Positions 4,723-6,106 of a DNA stretch of 6,106 bases are shown here, piece after piece. The stretch lies in contig NZ_MDDW01000009.1 of NCBI RefSeq assembly GCF_001854865.1, positions 112,682 to 118,787 on the forward strand, written 5' to 3'. The notes below the pieces were generated by a model, which searched no databases, was not told where the DNA came from, and worked only from the letters and a program-made list of their open reading frames with translations. Every line of letters begins with the position of its first letter. The first letter of the stretch is position 1. The DNA is from Rhizobium sp. LCM 4573. GTDB taxonomy: Bacteria > Pseudomonadota > Alphaproteobacteria > Rhizobiales > Rhizobiaceae. The position numbers and the translations under genes were made by a program.

Positions 4723-6106
4723 ATGGCTGAGCAACGAAGCCGCTGGGACGTTTTCGAATTTTCAGCAACTGGCCCTTCCAGTGGCAACCCTTATCTCGAC
4801 GTCTCGTTCGGTGCGACATTCTCGCTCGACAACCGTGAGATAAAGGTGCCCGGCTTCTATGACGGAGACGGTGTCTACAAGGTGCGCTTCTGCCCTGACA
4901 CGGAGGGGGACTGGCGGTTCGTGACCACATCCAGCGCCGATGAGCTTTCCGGACTTGAGGGGACACTGTCGGTCGGACCAGCCAGGAACGGGGTCCATGG
5001 CCCCGTCAGGGTCCGCAACCAATTCCATTTCGCCTATGCCGACGGCAAGCCCTACCTTCCTTTCGGAACGACCTGCTACGCTTGGACCCATCAGACGATG
5101 GAGCTACAGGAGCAGACGCTTGAGACCCTGAAGACCGCACCGTTCAACAAGATCCGCATGGGAGTTTTTCCCAAGGACTACATCTACAACACCAACGAAC
5201 CGCTGCACGACATCTACGAGAAGCGTGCCGACGGCAGCCATGACATGGATCGGCCGAACTTCGAGAGCTTCCGGCACTTCGAGACGCAGATCGGGCGCCT
5301 GATGGAAATGGGCATCGAAGCGGACATCATCCTCTTCCATCCCTACGACCGATGGGGCTATTGCACCATGACGGAGGAGCAGGACTTCCGTTATCTTCGC
5401 TATATCGTCGCCCGCATCGCCGCCTATCGAAACGTCTGGTGGTCGCTCGCGAACGAATATGATTTCCTACTCGACACCAAGCCAATGGAGCGCTGGGACA
5501 GGTTCTTCCAGATCATCGAGGAAGGCGATCCCCTTCGCCATCCCAAGTCGATCCACAACGGTGACGTGGACAAGAACTACGACCACCGCAAACCATGGGT
5601 CGACCACGTCTGCATTCAGAACTGGGATGTCAAGAAAACCCTCGATTGGCGCCAGGCATACGGCAAGCCGGTCGTCAATGACGAACCGGAATATGAGGGC
5701 AACATTCCCAAGGAGTGGGGCAATATCCACGCCCATGAACTGGTCAACCGGTATTGGCTGACGCTTTGCCGCGGCGGCTACATTGGCCATGGTGAAACCT
5801 TCATGCACGAGGATGACGAACTCTGGTGGGCGAAAGGCGGCACGCTGCGCGGGGATGCGCCACCTCGGATCGCATTCCTGCGCCGGTTGCTCGAAGCGGA
5901 TGCCGTCAACGGATTGACCCCGATGCTAGAGCGGGGGACGCCGTTCAAGCGCGTTTCCGCCGTCCGCGACGGTGATGTTCGGTATATCTATTTTTCCGAG
6001 CATCAGCCGGTGGAATGGGCGCTGGGCCTGCCCGAGGAAGATGGCGAATGGGAGATTGATCTGATCGACGTGTGGAATATGACGATCACACCGCTGGACA
6101 AGGCGG
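4723..6106 (+). CDS. DUF5060/DUF4038/DUF5605 glycoside-hydrolase-like protein, 3' truncated
   Basis: The frame is open to the window edge (461 codons seen, no stop). Three regions are visible. A DUF5060-like beta domain covers about residues 6-75 (RWDVFEFSATGPSSGNPYLD at 7-26, then PGFYDGDGVY at 43-52). A DUF4038 apiosidase-like TIM barrel covers about 100-370, opening with YADGKPYLPFGTTCYAW. A DUF5605-like C-terminal beta domain starts near 385 and is cut by the window. In the barrel, WWSLANEYD holds the strand-4 Asn-Glu pair (N244-E245), the expected acid/base, and VVNDEPEYEG holds E321, the probable nucleophile. HPYDRWGY (206-213) and GHGETF (355-360) would line the pocket. These roles follow the GH-A clan pattern and are inferred. 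The N-terminus MAEQRSRWDV is not a signal peptide, so the enzyme should be cytoplasmic and act on what the adjacent importer brings in. Substrate is unknown; the characterised relative is the GH140 apiosidase, but other DUF4038 proteins may differ. Confidence 0.9.
   Translation, partial: MAEQRSRWDVFEFSATGPSSGNPYLDVSFGATFSLDNREIKVPGFYDGDGVYKVRFCPDTEGDWRFVTTSSADELSGLEGTLSVGPARNGVHGPVRVRNQFHFAYADGKPYLPFGTTCYAWTHQTMELQEQTLETLKTAPFNKIRMGVFPKDYIYNTNEPLHDIYEKRADGSHDMDRPNFESFRHFETQIGRLMEMGIEADIILFHPYDRWGYCTMTEEQDFRYLRYIVARIAAYRNVWWSLANEYDFLLDTKPMERWDRFFQIIEEGDPLRHPKSIHNGDVDKNYDHRKPWVDHVCIQNWDVKKTLDWRQAYGKPVVNDEPEYEGNIPKEWGNIHAHELVNRYWLTLCRGGYIGHGETFMHEDDELWWAKGGTLRGDAPPRIAFLRRLLEADAVNGLTPMLERGTPFKRVSAVRDGDVRYIYFSEHQPVEWALGLPEEDGEWEIDLIDVWNMTITPLDKA

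Noticed and set aside
5459..5761. 100-codon frame inside the hydrolase gene in another phase
   Set aside because: It is a Ser/Thr/Arg-rich shadow of the hydrolase, whose own frame is continuous here and carries the catalytic motifs.

Overview
The window looks like chromosome or large-plasmid sequence from an alphaproteobacterium, most likely the Rhizobiaceae (Rhizobium, Agrobacterium, Sinorhizobium type). The basis is moderately GC-rich coding sequence, G/C-rich third codon positions, tightly packed co-directional sugar ABC genes and protein sequences that resemble rhizobial sugar importers. This placement is an impression from reading, not a database result. Every gene identified lies on the + strand.

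Layout. (1) Positions 1-255 hold the last 84 codons of an RbsC-like (CUT2) sugar ABC permease from an operon that starts upstream of the window. (2) A DeoR-family sugar-responsive repressor follows at 352-1161, after a 96-bp gap. (3) A 434-bp spacer (1162-1595) has no convincing gene. Its last ~150 bp are rich in CGAAA/CGAAG pentamers, carry a CAAACAAAA direct repeat, and contain a good sigma70-like promoter. (4) A CUT1 oligosaccharide-type import operon follows: periplasmic binding protein (1596-2834), an 89-bp gap with a strong hairpin, permease 1 (2924-3823), and permease 2 (3820-4695, with a 4-bp ATGA overlap). (5) From 4723 to the end of the window runs an open, 3'-truncated gene for a glycoside-hydrolase-like protein with DUF5060, DUF4038 (apiosidase-like barrel) and DUF5605 regions.

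How the parts fit. The binding protein has a clear Sec signal peptide and should capture a glycoside in the periplasm. The two permeases form the membrane channel. The hydrolase has no signal peptide, so the simplest model is import of an intact small glycoside followed by cleavage in the cytoplasm. The DeoR-type repressor would sense a phosphorylated sugar made downstream and control the operon, perhaps through sites around 1450-1545. The RbsC-like permease just upstream could import the free monosaccharide of the same pathway. No ATP-binding subunit is present in the window; it is presumably downstream or supplied in trans.

The most interesting point is the pairing of a cytoplasmic DUF4038-type hydrolase with a dedicated CUT1 importer and a nearby CUT2 system. 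The substrate is unknown. An apiose-containing glycoside is one testable idea, because the characterised relative of DUF4038 proteins is the GH140 apiosidase. Nothing resembling a CRISPR array, rRNA, tRNA or insertion sequence was seen.
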